A DNA stretch of 64,000 nt from Legionella sp. (GCA_031291115.1 JARLJQ010000040.1:1-64000); one strand, 5' to 3'; shown: positions 43,892-53,530, counted from the first letter of the stretch. Notes: a model not told the origin generated them from the sequence alone. A program made the numbers and translations.

Positions 43892-45030
43892 TGGTATTCA
43901 AAAATTACCGTAGTTTACGCTTGTGGAGTATGTTCAAAAAAGAATTAATAGTTATTATGCGGGATTATCGAACTTATATTTTCGTGCTCATTATGCCGTT
44001 CATGGAATCGATTTTATTTGGTCTTATCATTGATAATGATGCACGAAATCTTCCCACGGTAGTTGTCACTCAAGATCGTTCACCATTTACGGAATCAATT
44101 ATCCAAGCATTTAAAAATTCCAGTTATTTTAATATTAAAAAGATTATTTCAGACCAGGCGATGGCTCAAAAGCTAATGCAAAATGGAGATATTAAATTTA
44201 TTCTGTATATCCCTTCGGATTTTTCTCATAATTTACTCCGTAATGAGCATCCTCATCTACTTTTAGAGGGGGATTCCAGTAATCCTGTTGTGGTCAATAA
44301 TGCGTTTCATGCAGCAGTAACACTGGTTCCTCGAGCGTTAGAGAGTCTCACTGTAGGGCCATTATCTTATTTAGCTGCTACAGAATACAGTTATGCTCTA
44401 GATACTCATGCAAAATATAATCCATCAGTTAAATCTCAATATCATACACTTCCTGGATTATTAGCAACAATCCTCACTATTTCTTTGGCAATGGTTATGG
44501 CAATTTCTATTACAGGAGAATATGAGGCAGGGACTATGGAGATGTTGTTAATTACTCCAATAAGACCGTTTGAGGTAATTATTGGGAAATTATTACCTAA
44601 TATTTTTTTAGGTTATATTCTATTTTTTGCTATTTTATTCGTGGTGAATTTTATATTTAAAATACCTTTTTACGGTAGTTTATTGTTACTTACTCTTGTA
44701 GCTTTTCCTTTTATTATCGCTAATATTGCTTTGGGGTTAGCTACCTCATGTATTGCTAGAACACAATTCCAAGCGGCGCAGATAGCCGGTACTTATACTC
44801 TGCCCGCTATCTTATTCTCCGGTTTTTTGTTTCCACGTGAATCTATGCCTGATTGGGCACAAGGGGTAAGTAGCCTCTTCCCTTGCACTTACTTTTTACG
44901 TATTTGCACTGCGATTATGCTTAAAGGAGCAAGTTTTAAAGACATTTTTTCAGATGTATGGCCTATTATAATCTTTGCAGCGATTTTTTTGGGATTAACC
45001 TATAAATTTTATCGTAAGACTCTGGATTAG
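43891..45030 (+). CDS. ABC-2 type permease, second cassette
   Basis: 379 residues, one N-terminal helix, a large periplasmic domain, then five helices; paralogous to the permease at 9475. Conserved EYEAGTMEMLLITPIRPFEV follows the second helix. A single permease, so presumably a homodimer. The stop codon lies at the edge of a 22-bp inverted repeat that probably terminates transcription. The opposite strand carries a TolC-like gene ending 69 bases away. Confidence 0.88.
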   Translation: MVFKNYRSLRLWSMFKKELIVIMRDYRTYIFVLIMPFMESILFGLIIDNDARNLPTVVVTQDRSPFTESIIQAFKNSSYFNIKKIISDQAMAQKLMQNGDIKFILYIPSDFSHNLLRNEHPHLLLEGDSSNPVVVNNAFHAAVTLVPRALESLTVGPLSYLAATEYSYALDTHAKYNPSVKSQYHTLPGLLATILTISLAMVMAISITGEYEAGTMEMLLITPIRPFEVIIGKLLPNIFLGYILFFAILFVVNFIFKIPFYGSLLLLTLVAFPFIIANIALGLATSCIARTQFQAAQIAGTYTLPAILFSGFLFPRESMPDWAQGVSSLFPCTYFLRICTAIMLKGASFKDIFSDVWPIIIFAAIFLGLTYKFYRKTLD

Positions 45031-45095
45031 ATTAGGGTCTGTTGACATTTCTACTATTTCGGCTCAATCTAGCGAAATGTCAACAGACCCTAATC
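45030..45095. repeat. TCTGTTGACATTTC palindrome, copy 1
   Basis: Perfect 22-bp arms (GATTAGGGTCTGTTGACATT then TC, with its complement) around a 22-base centre. It lies between the convergent permease and TolC-like genes and is likely used as a bidirectional terminator. Related copies occur at 53321 and 61550. Confidence 0.85.
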
Positions 45096-45098
45096 ATT

Positions 45099-46451
45099 TC
45101 AAACTGACTTTGTGGATTGATGCAACCATTGATTTATGGTTATTAGATCCTGGGTTGCTAAGACCCCAGATGCTTTTTTGAGTTGCAATAAACTTATTAC
45201 ATAATCATAGCGCGCGGTTTCATAGTTCATTTGTGCTTTTAATAGATTTGCCTGTTGTGCCAATACATCTGTTAAATTTCCCGAACCGCTAGTGTAGCGT
45301 TCTTTTAAGCCCTTTAATGATTGTTCTGCTGAATGAATGGCATCGGATTGATAATGTATTTTTTTAATATTGACAATTACATTGCGATAGCTGTTATGAA
45401 CATGTGATCTTACTTGTCGTAAGGAATGATCCAGTTTTTGTTGTGCAATCTTAAAATGCTGCTGCGCTTTCCGAGTTGAGGCAACCACTAACCCACCTGA
45501 AAATATAGGTATTTTAACATCCAGCATGGCTGTACTATTTTGCATCCTGCTGGAACCGGCAGCAACAATTAGACTGCTTTGGGTATAATGAAATCCATTA
45601 TTATCATATATTAATTTGGCATTGATAACGGGCATATGATCGGAATAAGTTTGTTTTATTTTTTCCCGCGCAACCTGAAGTTGTAATTGGTTGGCTTTAA
45701 TCGCCCAATTGTTTTCTAAAGCTTTTTGTAGCCATTTATTTTGGCTTTGTGGCTGTGGAGAAACAAGCGGGAATCTTCTATTTAAATCGGCCAAACGCGT
45801 ATCATCTGTCGCTGTTAATTCGGTTAAATATTCTTTGTCCGCGTCTAATTGGGTTTCTGCGGATAGTAAATCTGATTGAGCAGCACTGTAGGAGGACTGG
45901 GCTATATACACATAACTTTGTGTTGTTTTTCCTGCTTTTAATTTGTGTTGTACATCTTGCAATTGTTGCGCCAGGGCTTTTTTATTGGATTTAAGATAAG
46001 TAACTCTTTTTTCACTTCGTAAAACATTAAAATAAGCTTCAGTGACTCGTAGCATTAATTCCTGCAACTCAGAGTTCAAATGAGCTAAGGCAACACGTGC
46101 ACTTATTTTGGATGTTTTATAACGCGAAAATAGTGCAAAATTAAAAATAGGTTGTGTGAGGCTTAAATTCATTTCGTAGCTACGGAAGGTATTTCTTGGC
46201 GGTTGTATTTCAGGAACAATAGCTCCAGAGTTAGATTGTCCAGATACTAAAGGTTGGGTATTAAGTTGGGCATTAGGTAACAGATAAGCTCTACTGATTG
46301 CTACATCTTCCTTTTGCGACAAAGTTTCCAAAACAGCTTGTTGATAGATATTGTCATTGTCTAAGGCCTGCTGAAAAATATTCATTAGATCAGCTGAACT
46401 GCTAGGTACTGATACAGACCAAATTACACAAAATAATACGATTTTTTTCAC
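45099..46451 (-). CDS. TolC-family outer-membrane efflux channel
   Basis: 450 residues. A signal peptide (KKIVLFCVIWSVSVPSSSA) is followed by two internally homologous halves rich in long helices, the TolC pattern (VTEAYFNVLRSEKRVTYLKS in the first half, VRSHVHNSYRNVIVNIKKIH in the second). Start is GTG with AGGGA upstream. It faces the second exporter cassette and could complete a tripartite pump with that adaptor. This is inference from proximity. Confidence 0.88.
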   Translation of the reverse strand: MKKIVLFCVIWSVSVPSSSADLMNIFQQALDNDNIYQQAVLETLSQKEDVAISRAYLLPNAQLNTQPLVSGQSNSGAIVPEIQPPRNTFRSYEMNLSLTQPIFNFALFSRYKTSKISARVALAHLNSELQELMLRVTEAYFNVLRSEKRVTYLKSNKKALAQQLQDVQHKLKAGKTTQSYVYIAQSSYSAAQSDLLSAETQLDADKEYLTELTATDDTRLADLNRRFPLVSPQPQSQNKWLQKALENNWAIKANQLQLQVAREKIKQTYSDHMPVINAKLIYDNNGFHYTQSSLIVAAGSSRMQNSTAMLDVKIPIFSGGLVVASTRKAQQHFKIAQQKLDHSLRQVRSHVHNSYRNVIVNIKKIHYQSDAIHSAEQSLKGLKERYTSGSGNLTDVLAQQANLLKAQMNYETARYDYVISLLQLKKASGVLATQDLITINQWLHQSTKSV

Positions 46452-46621
46452 GTGAACAAATCCCTGCTATTCTTTATTGGAAACAAAACCCCTTGATTAA
46501 TCATAACATAGTAGTATGAAATCAAGTCTATGGTTTTTTATAAACGAATAGTTACGGGTAGCGGTCACTGCTATTAAGCTAAGGAAGATTTCTGCGCAGC
46601 AAAGGCTCTCCCTTCAGCTAG

Positions 46622-46655
46622 ACGGAGGTCCTTCGCTGCGCTCTGGATGACGCCA
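46622..46655. repeat. CTCTGGATGACG repeat, copy 3
   Basis: The segment acggaggtccttcgctgcgc followed by tctggatgacgcc matches the repeats at 12536, 16530 and 49966. It lies just after the 3' end of the permease gene at 46671. Confidence 0.7.
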
Positions 46656-46670
46656 TACGACGCCGATATC

Positions 46671-47969
46671 CTAAATCAAACCATACACAATAGCTGAGAT
46701 AGCAACGAACCCCATTGCGGTAATAAATAGATTACTTAAGACCGAGTCTTTGTATTTTTTCATTGCCGGAACTTTGGCGATGGCATACATGGGCATAATA
46801 AAGAGCAGTACGGCAATTACTGGTCCGCCTAAAGTCTCAATCATTTTTAAGATGTTGGGATTAATAGTCGCTACTGCCCAACAGGTTAGAACCATAAAGA
46901 CTTCGATGACTCTTTGTAGTTTATCTTTGCCGATGGTTTTTCCAGAGGATTTTAAAGTATTCACAATAATACTGCTCAGGCCTTCTTTCGCACCCAGGTA
47001 ATGCCCTAAAAACGATTTTGAAATGGCGATAAAGGCAATGATTGGTGCAAGGCATGCAATAATAGGTGTTTTAAAATGGTTGGCTAAATAGGATAAAATA
47101 GAGATATTTTGTTGTTTGGCTTGCATTAAATCCTGCGGTGAAAGGCTTAACACACAACTGAATACGAAAAACATGACCGAACAAACCATCATAATATGAC
47201 TGTATTTCAGAATGGCTGTGCTTTTTTCATCAGCCTGTTTGCCATATTGTTCCTTTTGGCTGACAGCAAAAGAGGAAATAATGGGGGAGTGATTAAAGGA
47301 AAAGACCATCACGGGGATGATTAACCATAAGGTCATTAACAACCCATTACCACCATTAGCTTGCAATGAATTACTTTGCTGTAAAATCGCATCATTCCAG
47401 TTAGGTATGAGATACAAAGAGAGAAACAGCAAGGTTGTCGCAAAAGGGTAGACTAATAAAGACATTGATTTAACAATGATCTCCTGCCCAAAACGGATAA
47501 TGCCCATAAGTAAAAGAATAAGTAGGATAGCCAATAGTGCTCTTGGGGGGGCAGAAACGCCAATCTGGTTGACTAGAAAGCTTTCAACGGTATTGGTAAT
47601 GGCCACGCTGTACATTAATAAAATGGGATAAATCGCAAAGAAATATAAAGCCGTCAGGATGCGTCCAGCAAAAACACCAAAATGCTCTTCAACTACATCG
47701 GTGATGTTATTTTGTGTCGAAGAACCAGACAAAACAAAGCGGCATAGGGCGCGATGCGAATAATAAGTCATTGGGAATGCGAGCAGAGTCATAATAATTA
47801 AAGGCCAAATGCCATTTAATCCCGCTCCAATGGGTAGAAAGAGGGTGCCTGCACCTATGGCTGTGCCGTAAAGACTAAGCATCCAGACCGTATCTTGTTT
47901 TTTCCATGCAGTCAGTTGTTCTCTTTCTGCTACAGGTGACAGCACTGCTGTTGATTCATTTAATGACAT
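46671..47969 (-). CDS. Serine/threonine:proton symporter, SdaC family
   Basis: 432 residues with about eleven membrane helices of the hydroxy/aromatic amino acid permease (HAAAP) family. Visible hallmarks are YGTAIGAGTLFLPIGAG in helix 1 and VMVFSFNHSPIISSF in the middle, typical of SdaC/TdcC. It imports serine or threonine, major carbon and energy sources for Legionella. Single gene. The SdaC assignment over TdcC is a judgement on overall resemblance. Confidence 0.85.
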   Translation of the reverse strand: MSLNESTAVLSPVAEREQLTAWKKQDTVWMLSLYGTAIGAGTLFLPIGAGLNGIWPLIIMTLLAFPMTYYSHRALCRFVLSGSSTQNNITDVVEEHFGVFAGRILTALYFFAIYPILLMYSVAITNTVESFLVNQIGVSAPPRALLAILLILLLMGIIRFGQEIIVKSMSLLVYPFATTLLFLSLYLIPNWNDAILQQSNSLQANGGNGLLMTLWLIIPVMVFSFNHSPIISSFAVSQKEQYGKQADEKSTAILKYSHIMMVCSVMFFVFSCVLSLSPQDLMQAKQQNISILSYLANHFKTPIIACLAPIIAFIAISKSFLGHYLGAKEGLSSIIVNTLKSSGKTIGKDKLQRVIEVFMVLTCWAVATINPNILKMIETLGGPVIAVLLFIMPMYAIAKVPAMKKYKDSVLSNLFITAMGFVAISAIVYGLI

Positions 47970-48242
47970 TAATAATAACCTTAAATTAGATCGCGCAGTT
48001 TATAATTAGGTGCTTTCCGCCCTAAATTTGTACAATATTAACATTCGGAAGCTATTTATTCAACAACAGGTGATGATTTGAGCATATTCCATTAACTATT
48101 AGATTTACTACATGTTGGCTTAGCAGGCAAGTATTTTTGTTTATAACCCACATTTTGTGCTTATGTGGGCTATCTATGGTGCTTTAATAGAACAGTTTAT
48201 TTAAAATTTGTTGCTTATTTTAATCTAGATAATGAGGCCAAA

Positions 48243-49214
48243 CTAAGTACTTAAATCTACTGTATCCCATGCTGAATCACTATTTAATAACCATTCAAGG
48301 GCTCTTCTCCTTTCTATAACTGCATATAACGCGGCATCACCTGTTGGTTGACCCTCTCTTGTCGCATTAAGAACCCACCAATGAGCTCGGTAATAGAGAT
48401 CCAATGTTTGATATATCGCTTTAATTGAGCGCAGCTGCATAGTGCTTTCATATTTAGTTCCATCTGCTTCTACTTGTAAATTGGGGCTCAGTCCTGCTAG
48501 CTCATCCCCAACAGGTTGATTAAATGATAAATCATTAATTAAATTGGTTGCCCAAACCAGTGCCCACAAAGCATCAACGGAGCAATAGAGCGCGTAATGC
48601 TCTTCTTCTGTTAATTCATTTGGAGAGTATAAAATAGCGTGTTCTTTAGGTGTCAATTCAGAGGTGAGTTCATTTTCTTCAAGCCACTGAGCGATGTAGT
48701 ATTTAGGTGCTTTCATATGCAGTTGGTACATCGCATTGAGTACTAAAGCACGTTTTATTACGTCATCCAGTGTTCTTGGTTTAGCTGGATTTTCTATTGT
48801 TGGTAACCAGTCTAAAATTTCTCCTCCAGCATTGAGAATGATTTTTTCAGATTCACGTTTCACTTCTAGTGGATCTATGGGGTCGTTTGCATGTGGCATA
48901 TGTTTCCTTACATAAGTTTTATAGTTGGTTAAAATTTTATGAATCGGAGAATGGTTTAAAGCCAAATCACGTGCGATTTCATTATAGTGATTTAGGATTA
49001 AGGGATCGGCACCGTGTTGTAATAAAAATAATACGGATGCTTCATCGTCATTATCTACTGCAAGCATTAATGCGGTATAACCATCGTTCTCGGCCTGATA
49101 ATTAATATCAGCTCCATCGACAAGACATTGCTCTATTTTGGCGATCTGTGGTTGCAGGTTACTTACTTCATCAAGTAAGATTTTTGATGCTTTATTAAAA
49201 TCCATATGTTCCAT
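48243..49214 (-). CDS. Ankyrin-repeat protein, second of a pair (effector candidate)
   Basis: 323 residues from ATG 49214 with AGGAA upstream. N-terminal ankyrin repeats (CLVDGADINYQAENDGYTAL, MLAVDNDDEASVLFLLQHGA, DPLILNHYNEIARDLALNHS) are followed by about 200 residues of unrecognised helical sequence. It lies 13 bases after a second ankyrin gene in the same direction, so the two are co-transcribed. Probably a Dot/Icm substrate, by analogy only. Confidence 0.75.
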   Translation of the reverse strand: MEHMDFNKASKILLDEVSNLQPQIAKIEQCLVDGADINYQAENDGYTALMLAVDNDDEASVLFLLQHGADPLILNHYNEIARDLALNHSPIHKILTNYKTYVRKHMPHANDPIDPLEVKRESEKIILNAGGEILDWLPTIENPAKPRTLDDVIKRALVLNAMYQLHMKAPKYYIAQWLEENELTSELTPKEHAILYSPNELTEEEHYALYCSVDALWALVWATNLINDLSFNQPVGDELAGLSPNLQVEADGTKYESTMQLRSIKAIYQTLDLYYRAHWWVLNATREGQPTGDAALYAVIERRRALEWLLNSDSAWDTVDLST

Positions 49215-49227
49215 CAACTGTTCCTAA

Positions 49228-49857
49228 TTATTTAAGATGTAAATGTTTTAGATGTGTATTTGTTGGTCGAGAGCAAAAATGGGGCATAGATTTTTTCGGT
49301 GCAGGAATTTTTTCATTCTCATTTTTTTCAGGCTGAAGCAAGTGATGGATGGTTTTATCGTAAGTTAAATCAAAGGCTTTGTGTCCGTTTTTAAGTGTTA
49401 AATTGGGATCGGCGCCTTGTAATAAAAGAAAATCAACCATTGCTGCATTATTTTTCTCAGCAGCAATCATCAATGGGGTATAGCCATATACTCCGTGAGT
49501 ATTTACTAGAGCTCCTATAGAAATAAGAGCTTTTGCTGCAGGTACATTGTCTGTTAGGACTGCGGATATCAGTTCAAAATCCTTCAGAATGAGGTAGGTT
49601 GACGCATCACTCGAGATCAATTCACTAGCCATTTTATGTTCTTTATTTTTTATGAGGGGATCAGCACCTTGTCGTAATAAATAATCAACTATTCGGTCAT
49701 GTTGTCTTGCTGACGCAATCATTAATGGGGTATGTCCATTTATGGTTTTATGATTAATATTCGCCCCTTCGGTTAGAAGTTTTTTAATATCACGTACTCT
49801 AGGAATAAGAGTATCTATTGCATTAATTAAGCGTGTATTGCTTTGTATATTTTCCAT
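49228..49857 (-). CDS. Ankyrin-repeat protein, first of a pair (effector candidate)
   Basis: 209 residues, almost entirely ankyrin repeats: LLTEGANINHKTINGHTPLM, IASARQHDRIVDYLLRQGAD, and later NTHGVYGYTPLMIAAEKNNA then AMVDFLLLQGADPN. The C-terminal 30 residues are basic and disordered. Repeats resemble those of the downstream gene, which suggests an old duplication. No signal peptide. Confidence 0.78.
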   Translation of the reverse strand: MENIQSNTRLINAIDTLIPRVRDIKKLLTEGANINHKTINGHTPLMIASARQHDRIVDYLLRQGADPLIKNKEHKMASELISSDASTYLILKDFELISAVLTDNVPAAKALISIGALVNTHGVYGYTPLMIAAEKNNAAMVDFLLLQGADPNLTLKNGHKAFDLTYDKTIHHLLQPEKNENEKIPAPKKSMPHFCSRPTNTHLKHLHLK

Positions 49858-49965
49858 AATATATTTAAACCTTGAGTTGGACTAATTAGAGCAATTTTTA
49901 TTGAGCATAAATGCTACAAGTAGGAGGTGTATAATATTCGGAAAAAATAATAAGTCAAATTTAAG

Positions 49966-50048
49966 CGTCGTCCTGAGCGCAGTCGAAGGATCTCCTGAAG
50001 GTGGCTTGGTGCCATTTGAAGGAGGTCCGTCGTACGCTCTGGATGACG
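49966..50048. repeat. CTCTGGATGACG repeat, copy 4
   Basis: Contains cgtcgtcctgagcgcagtcg, aaggatctcctgaagg and tacgctctggatgacg. It lies between the first ankyrin gene and the upp operon end, and shares its core with three other intergenic sites in the window. Confidence 0.7.
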
Positions 50049-50113
50049 TATTTTGATCTCAGGATGACGTATTTTCGGAAGGAATCTACGCTAATATGAG
50101 TTGCTGTGACGGT

Positions 50114-50755
50114 TTAATAATCTAATTTGGTACCATAAAGTCTATCACCTGCATCGCCTATCCCTGGGACAATGTAGCCTTTTTCATTTAATTGGCGGTC
50201 GATTGCGGCAGTAAAGATCGGTACATCCGGGTGTTCTTCGTGGAAGGCTGCTATGCCTTCAGGTGATGCGAGCAGGCAGAGGAATTTTATTGATTTGGGC
50301 GAGCGTTCTTTGATTTCCTGAACGGCAGCGATCGCTGAGTTGCCAGTGGCCAGCATGGGATCGACTACAATTACATCTCTGTTTTGAGTATGTTCAGGAA
50401 GTTTCAGATAATATTCAATGGATTCCAGTGTTTTCGGATCGCGGTATAAACCGATATGACCTACTCGAGCGGTCGGAACCAGTTGCAACATTCCATCAAG
50501 GAGGCCGTTGCCTGCGCGTAAGATGGAAACGAAGACCATTTTTTTGCCTTTTAAAACGGGAGAGAGCATCGTTTCAAGTGGGGTTTCAATTTCTTCAAAC
50601 TCTATTTCGAGATCGCGGGTGACTTCATAGGCTAGCAGCATGCTGACTTCATGCATTAAGGTGCGGAATTTGACGGTGCTGGTGTCTTTTCGGCGCATAA
50701 TAGTTAATTTGTGCTGAATTAAAGGGTGTTTGATTACTTCTACGTGCTGGTGCAT
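50114..50755 (-). CDS. upp: Uracil phosphoribosyltransferase
   Basis: 213 residues with the PRPP-binding loop [12 protein letters not shown] and the C-terminal uracil-binding [12 protein letters not shown]. It converts uracil and PRPP to UMP. It is the last gene of a leftward operon after URC1- and URC4-like genes; in the fungal URC pathway the corresponding enzyme is URC6. So here it may serve uracil degradation as well as salvage. Confidence 0.95.
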   Translation of the reverse strand: MHQHVEVIKHPLIQHKLTIMRRKDTSTVKFRTLMHEVSMLLAYEVTRDLEIEFEEIETPLETMLSPVLKGKKMVFVSILRAGNGLLDGMLQLVPTARVGHIGLYRDPKTLESIEYYLKLPEHTQNRDVIVVDPMLATGNSAIAAVQEIKERSPKSIKFLCLLASPEGIAAFHEEHPDVPIFTAAIDRQLNEKGYIVPGIGDAGDRLYGTKLDY

Positions 50756-50802
50756 GTTAACTCCATGTGTTTATGCTTTTTATAAATCAGGCGACATTCT
50801 GT

Positions 50803-52038
50803 TTAAAAAACAGTGCCGTCGCTAATAATTTGTATGGGTGGTATGCCTTGGGGGCGTTTTTGTTTGGCAATCCGCCTTCCAGCCTCCCAAGTTCCGCCTT
50901 GCAATATTTTTGCAAGAGGCAGTTCGGTAGTACTTTTTTTCAGTCTGTTCCTGATCAATTCGGCTAATTCATCTAATAAGGCAACTGTTAAAGCGCGCCA
51001 TTCTACAACAAGCTCTGAACTGGGGTCGTGGGCGTGTAGTGCATTATCTGGGTTTTTAAGACGGATTAATCCAGTATCAATCAGCAAACCGCCGTTTCTG
51101 TATTCGGGTAAGCCGGTTAATGCTTCCAATTCAGTGACTTTAACTCCCGCTTGCTCTAAGGGTTCAATTAATGAATACGTTAACCACTGGGATAACTTAT
51201 GAAAGGGAATGTATTCTGAATCGGCAGTTGCTGTTTTTAACCCAGGATGTTTCCAAACGTCGCCAAGAGGCGTGCCATGAAACGAAAGTCGTGTTGGCCA
51301 TATCGTATTGAATGCCCCTAATACGGCTTGAAAAATGTGTACGGTTTCTAAAATGTGATTGTTTGCCAAGGAGCTTACGTAAATATAAAAATCACCTAAA
51401 CGTCCTTCAGTGCCAAAGTACAGTTGATTTTCTTTAATCGCAGTACCTAAACGATTCAATAAGGCAACACGACCTGCAACGGCTTCAAGGGGATTGCTTG
51501 TATTTACCTGAAAGCCATCTTGGAGATCTTGTTCACTAAACGCAATTAAACGCTCGGCATCTACTCGTAATGGTTCGTTGGGTTTTGCGCTAAAACAGCC
51601 ATTTTGATAAAACGCTAAGCTTGCCAGAGCTAATCCTTCGGAGCGTGAGTATTCTGTATCCGCTTCTTTATAACGCCAGGATTGTCCTGCACCCGCATCA
51701 AGAAAGACGCTGATAATGACTAGTTCGTAGAGCACTTTGCCACGTTCAGTGCTGGATAAGGTATTTAATTGACTCTGCATTTTCTGAATTCTATCAATAC
51801 CACCGGCTTCAAAATGCCGCCAGCGGCTGTGATAGGGAACATCCAGTGTTGGGTATTGATCCTGAATTACGTCAATCACAAAGGACGCTGTATCGGTCAT
51901 TTTTTCAGCGTCCAAAGCAAAATGAGTCAGCTTGTCCTGTTTTGCCAGATTTAAAATCGTCTTGGCGCGCGCGCGAATGGTGCGTGGATCGCGGAGCAGG
52001 GTTAAAACCTGTTCGATTTCTTGTTGTTCTTTACTCAT
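50803..52038 (-). CDS. URC4/DUF1688 uracil-catabolism protein
   Basis: 411 residues, all one DUF1688 domain: YHSRWRHFEAGGIDRI, FLDAGAGQSWRYKEADT and SEGLALASLAFYQNGCFS are family-typical segments. URC4 of the yeast Lachancea kluyveri is required for growth on uracil as nitrogen source through the URC pathway; its chemistry is not firmly settled. The start overlaps the URC1-like gene by 8 bases and upp lies 47 bases downstream, so the three form one operon. Confidence 0.85.
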   Translation of the reverse strand: MSKEQQEIEQVLTLLRDPRTIRARAKTILNLAKQDKLTHFALDAEKMTDTASFVIDVIQDQYPTLDVPYHSRWRHFEAGGIDRIQKMQSQLNTLSSTERGKVLYELVIISVFLDAGAGQSWRYKEADTEYSRSEGLALASLAFYQNGCFSAKPNEPLRVDAERLIAFSEQDLQDGFQVNTSNPLEAVAGRVALLNRLGTAIKENQLYFGTEGRLGDFYIYVSSLANNHILETVHIFQAVLGAFNTIWPTRLSFHGTPLGDVWKHPGLKTATADSEYIPFHKLSQWLTYSLIEPLEQAGVKVTELEALTGLPEYRNGGLLIDTGLIRLKNPDNALHAHDPSSELVVEWRALTVALLDELAELIRNRLKKSTTELPLAKILQGGTWEAGRRIAKQKRPQGIPPIQIISDGTVF

Positions 52039-53296
52039 TAAGATCGCGTCCTTTGGTTTCTGCTAATTCATTGATGTCTACGATGCGTTCAGGTGAATAA
52101 TATCCGGCAGCCCGTTTGGCACTCATCTCTACTTGAGCATCTAACGGCACTAATTCATCTGGAATTTTAACGCGTTCAATGACGTCAATACCTGATTTTT
52201 GCAGGGAGTCAAATTTCATATTCGACATGGAAACAAAACGATGAATTTTGGTAATACCAAGCCAATGCAGGACGTCAGACATTAATTCTTGGAAGCGCAT
52301 GTCCTGAACCCCGGCCACACATTCAGTTCGTTCAAAGTATTTTGCAGCGGTATCGCCACCTTTTTGTCTTTTACGCGCGTTATATACCAGGAATTTGGTC
52401 ACTTCGCCCAAAGCACGGCCTTCTTTACGGTTATAAACAATTAATCCTGCGCCACCGCGTTGTGCAGACTCAATACACAGTTCAATACCATGTACCAGAT
52501 ACGGTCTGCAGGTACAAATATCGGAACCAAATACATCAGATCCATTACATTCATCATGAATACGGCAGGTAAGCTCAATTTTGGGGTCGTGAATGGTTGT
52601 AACATCACCAAAGAAATAAGCAGTTAAACCGCCGATAGGGGGTAAAAATACCTCCAGATCTGGGCGGGTAACCAGCTCGGGAAACATGCCTGCTGTTTGT
52701 TCAAACAGAGTCCGACGCAGGAAGGATTCAGAGATTTGAAAGCGTTCAGCGATTCCCGGTAAATACCAGACAGGCTCTATTGCTGCTTTAGTAACCGTGA
52801 CGTCACCTGATTCTTGTAAAATTTTCCCATCCGCTTTAAGTCGTCCTTTTTGCATGGCGGTATTTAATTCAGGGATGTTAATATGCGCTTTGGTTACGGC
52901 AATCGTTGGCCGTATGTCGTAGCCGGACTGAATTTGATTTGCAAACACGTCTGCTACGAGATGACCCCATGGATCCAATGAGATAATTTTTTGCGGGTCG
53001 CTCCATTGAGCATGAGGGCCGATTGCCACAGGCGGTGTGGTATCGGTTAAATCAGGTACGTGTTCGGGATCTAAAACTCCAGCGGCAACAGCCAGTGCTC
53101 GATAAACGGAATAAGAGCCTGAGTGAGTACCCACTGCATTCCGTTTTTTAATACTGGTTAGTGACGCGATAATTGGCCCACGTTCTTCTGGAGTGGCTGC
53201 TCCCCAATTTATTTTAACTGGTGCGGACGCCTGACCTGATGGGTGTGAGGATAAAACGATATGTCCCTTAGATTTTTTTTTGGAGTCATCTGACAT
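52031..53296 (-). CDS. URC1-like GTP cyclohydrolase II homologue
   Basis: 421 residues. The middle and C-terminal part is a GTP cyclohydrolase II fold (HDECNGSDVFGSDICTCRPY with the three zinc Cys, and GLIVYNRKEGRALG with the catalytic region), but with a 190-residue N-terminal extension and changed substrate loop residues relative to RibA. In the URC pathway this enzyme opens the base of a uridine nucleotide. It is first in the operon with URC4- and upp-type genes. A role in riboflavin synthesis is less likely given the context. Confidence 0.85.
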   Translation of the reverse strand: MSDDSKKKSKGHIVLSSHPSGQASAPVKINWGAATPEERGPIIASLTSIKKRNAVGTHSGSYSVYRALAVAAGVLDPEHVPDLTDTTPPVAIGPHAQWSDPQKIISLDPWGHLVADVFANQIQSGYDIRPTIAVTKAHINIPELNTAMQKGRLKADGKILQESGDVTVTKAAIEPVWYLPGIAERFQISESFLRRTLFEQTAGMFPELVTRPDLEVFLPPIGGLTAYFFGDVTTIHDPKIELTCRIHDECNGSDVFGSDICTCRPYLVHGIELCIESAQRGGAGLIVYNRKEGRALGEVTKFLVYNARKRQKGGDTAAKYFERTECVAGVQDMRFQELMSDVLHWLGITKIHRFVSMSNMKFDSLQKSGIDVIERVKIPDELVPLDAQVEMSAKRAAGYYSPERIVDINELAETKGRDLNE

Positions 53297-53320
53297 CTGA
53301 TACTAATCCCTTAAATATTA

Positions 53321-53388
53321 AAGACTGTTTACATTTCTAGTGTGAGTCTAATAGAGCTCAAGCTAGCGAAATGTTAACAGACTCTACA
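53321..53388. repeat. TCTGTTGACATTTC palindrome, copy 2 (diverged)
   Basis: AGACTGTTTACATTTC and GAAATGTTAACAGACTCT form imperfect arms around a 33-base centre. It lies upstream of the URC1-like gene. It shares its core with the copies at 45030 and 61550. Confidence 0.65.
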
Positions 53389-53530
53389 GTGTGTGGCATT
53401 TTGCGAAATTTATCATAGCAGAACAGAAAGAAAATGGTATAGATATTGATGTAATGTCATCATCGACAGATTTGAGTAATCTCGCTATGATGAAATTTAA
53501 TTTTTGATACATTATCAGGATGATTAGTTT

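Noticed and set aside
46442-46457. TTTTTTCACGTGAACA as a parS site
   Set aside because: The CACGTG centre fits but about three flanking positions of the parS consensus do not, and it overlaps the start codon of the TolC-like gene.
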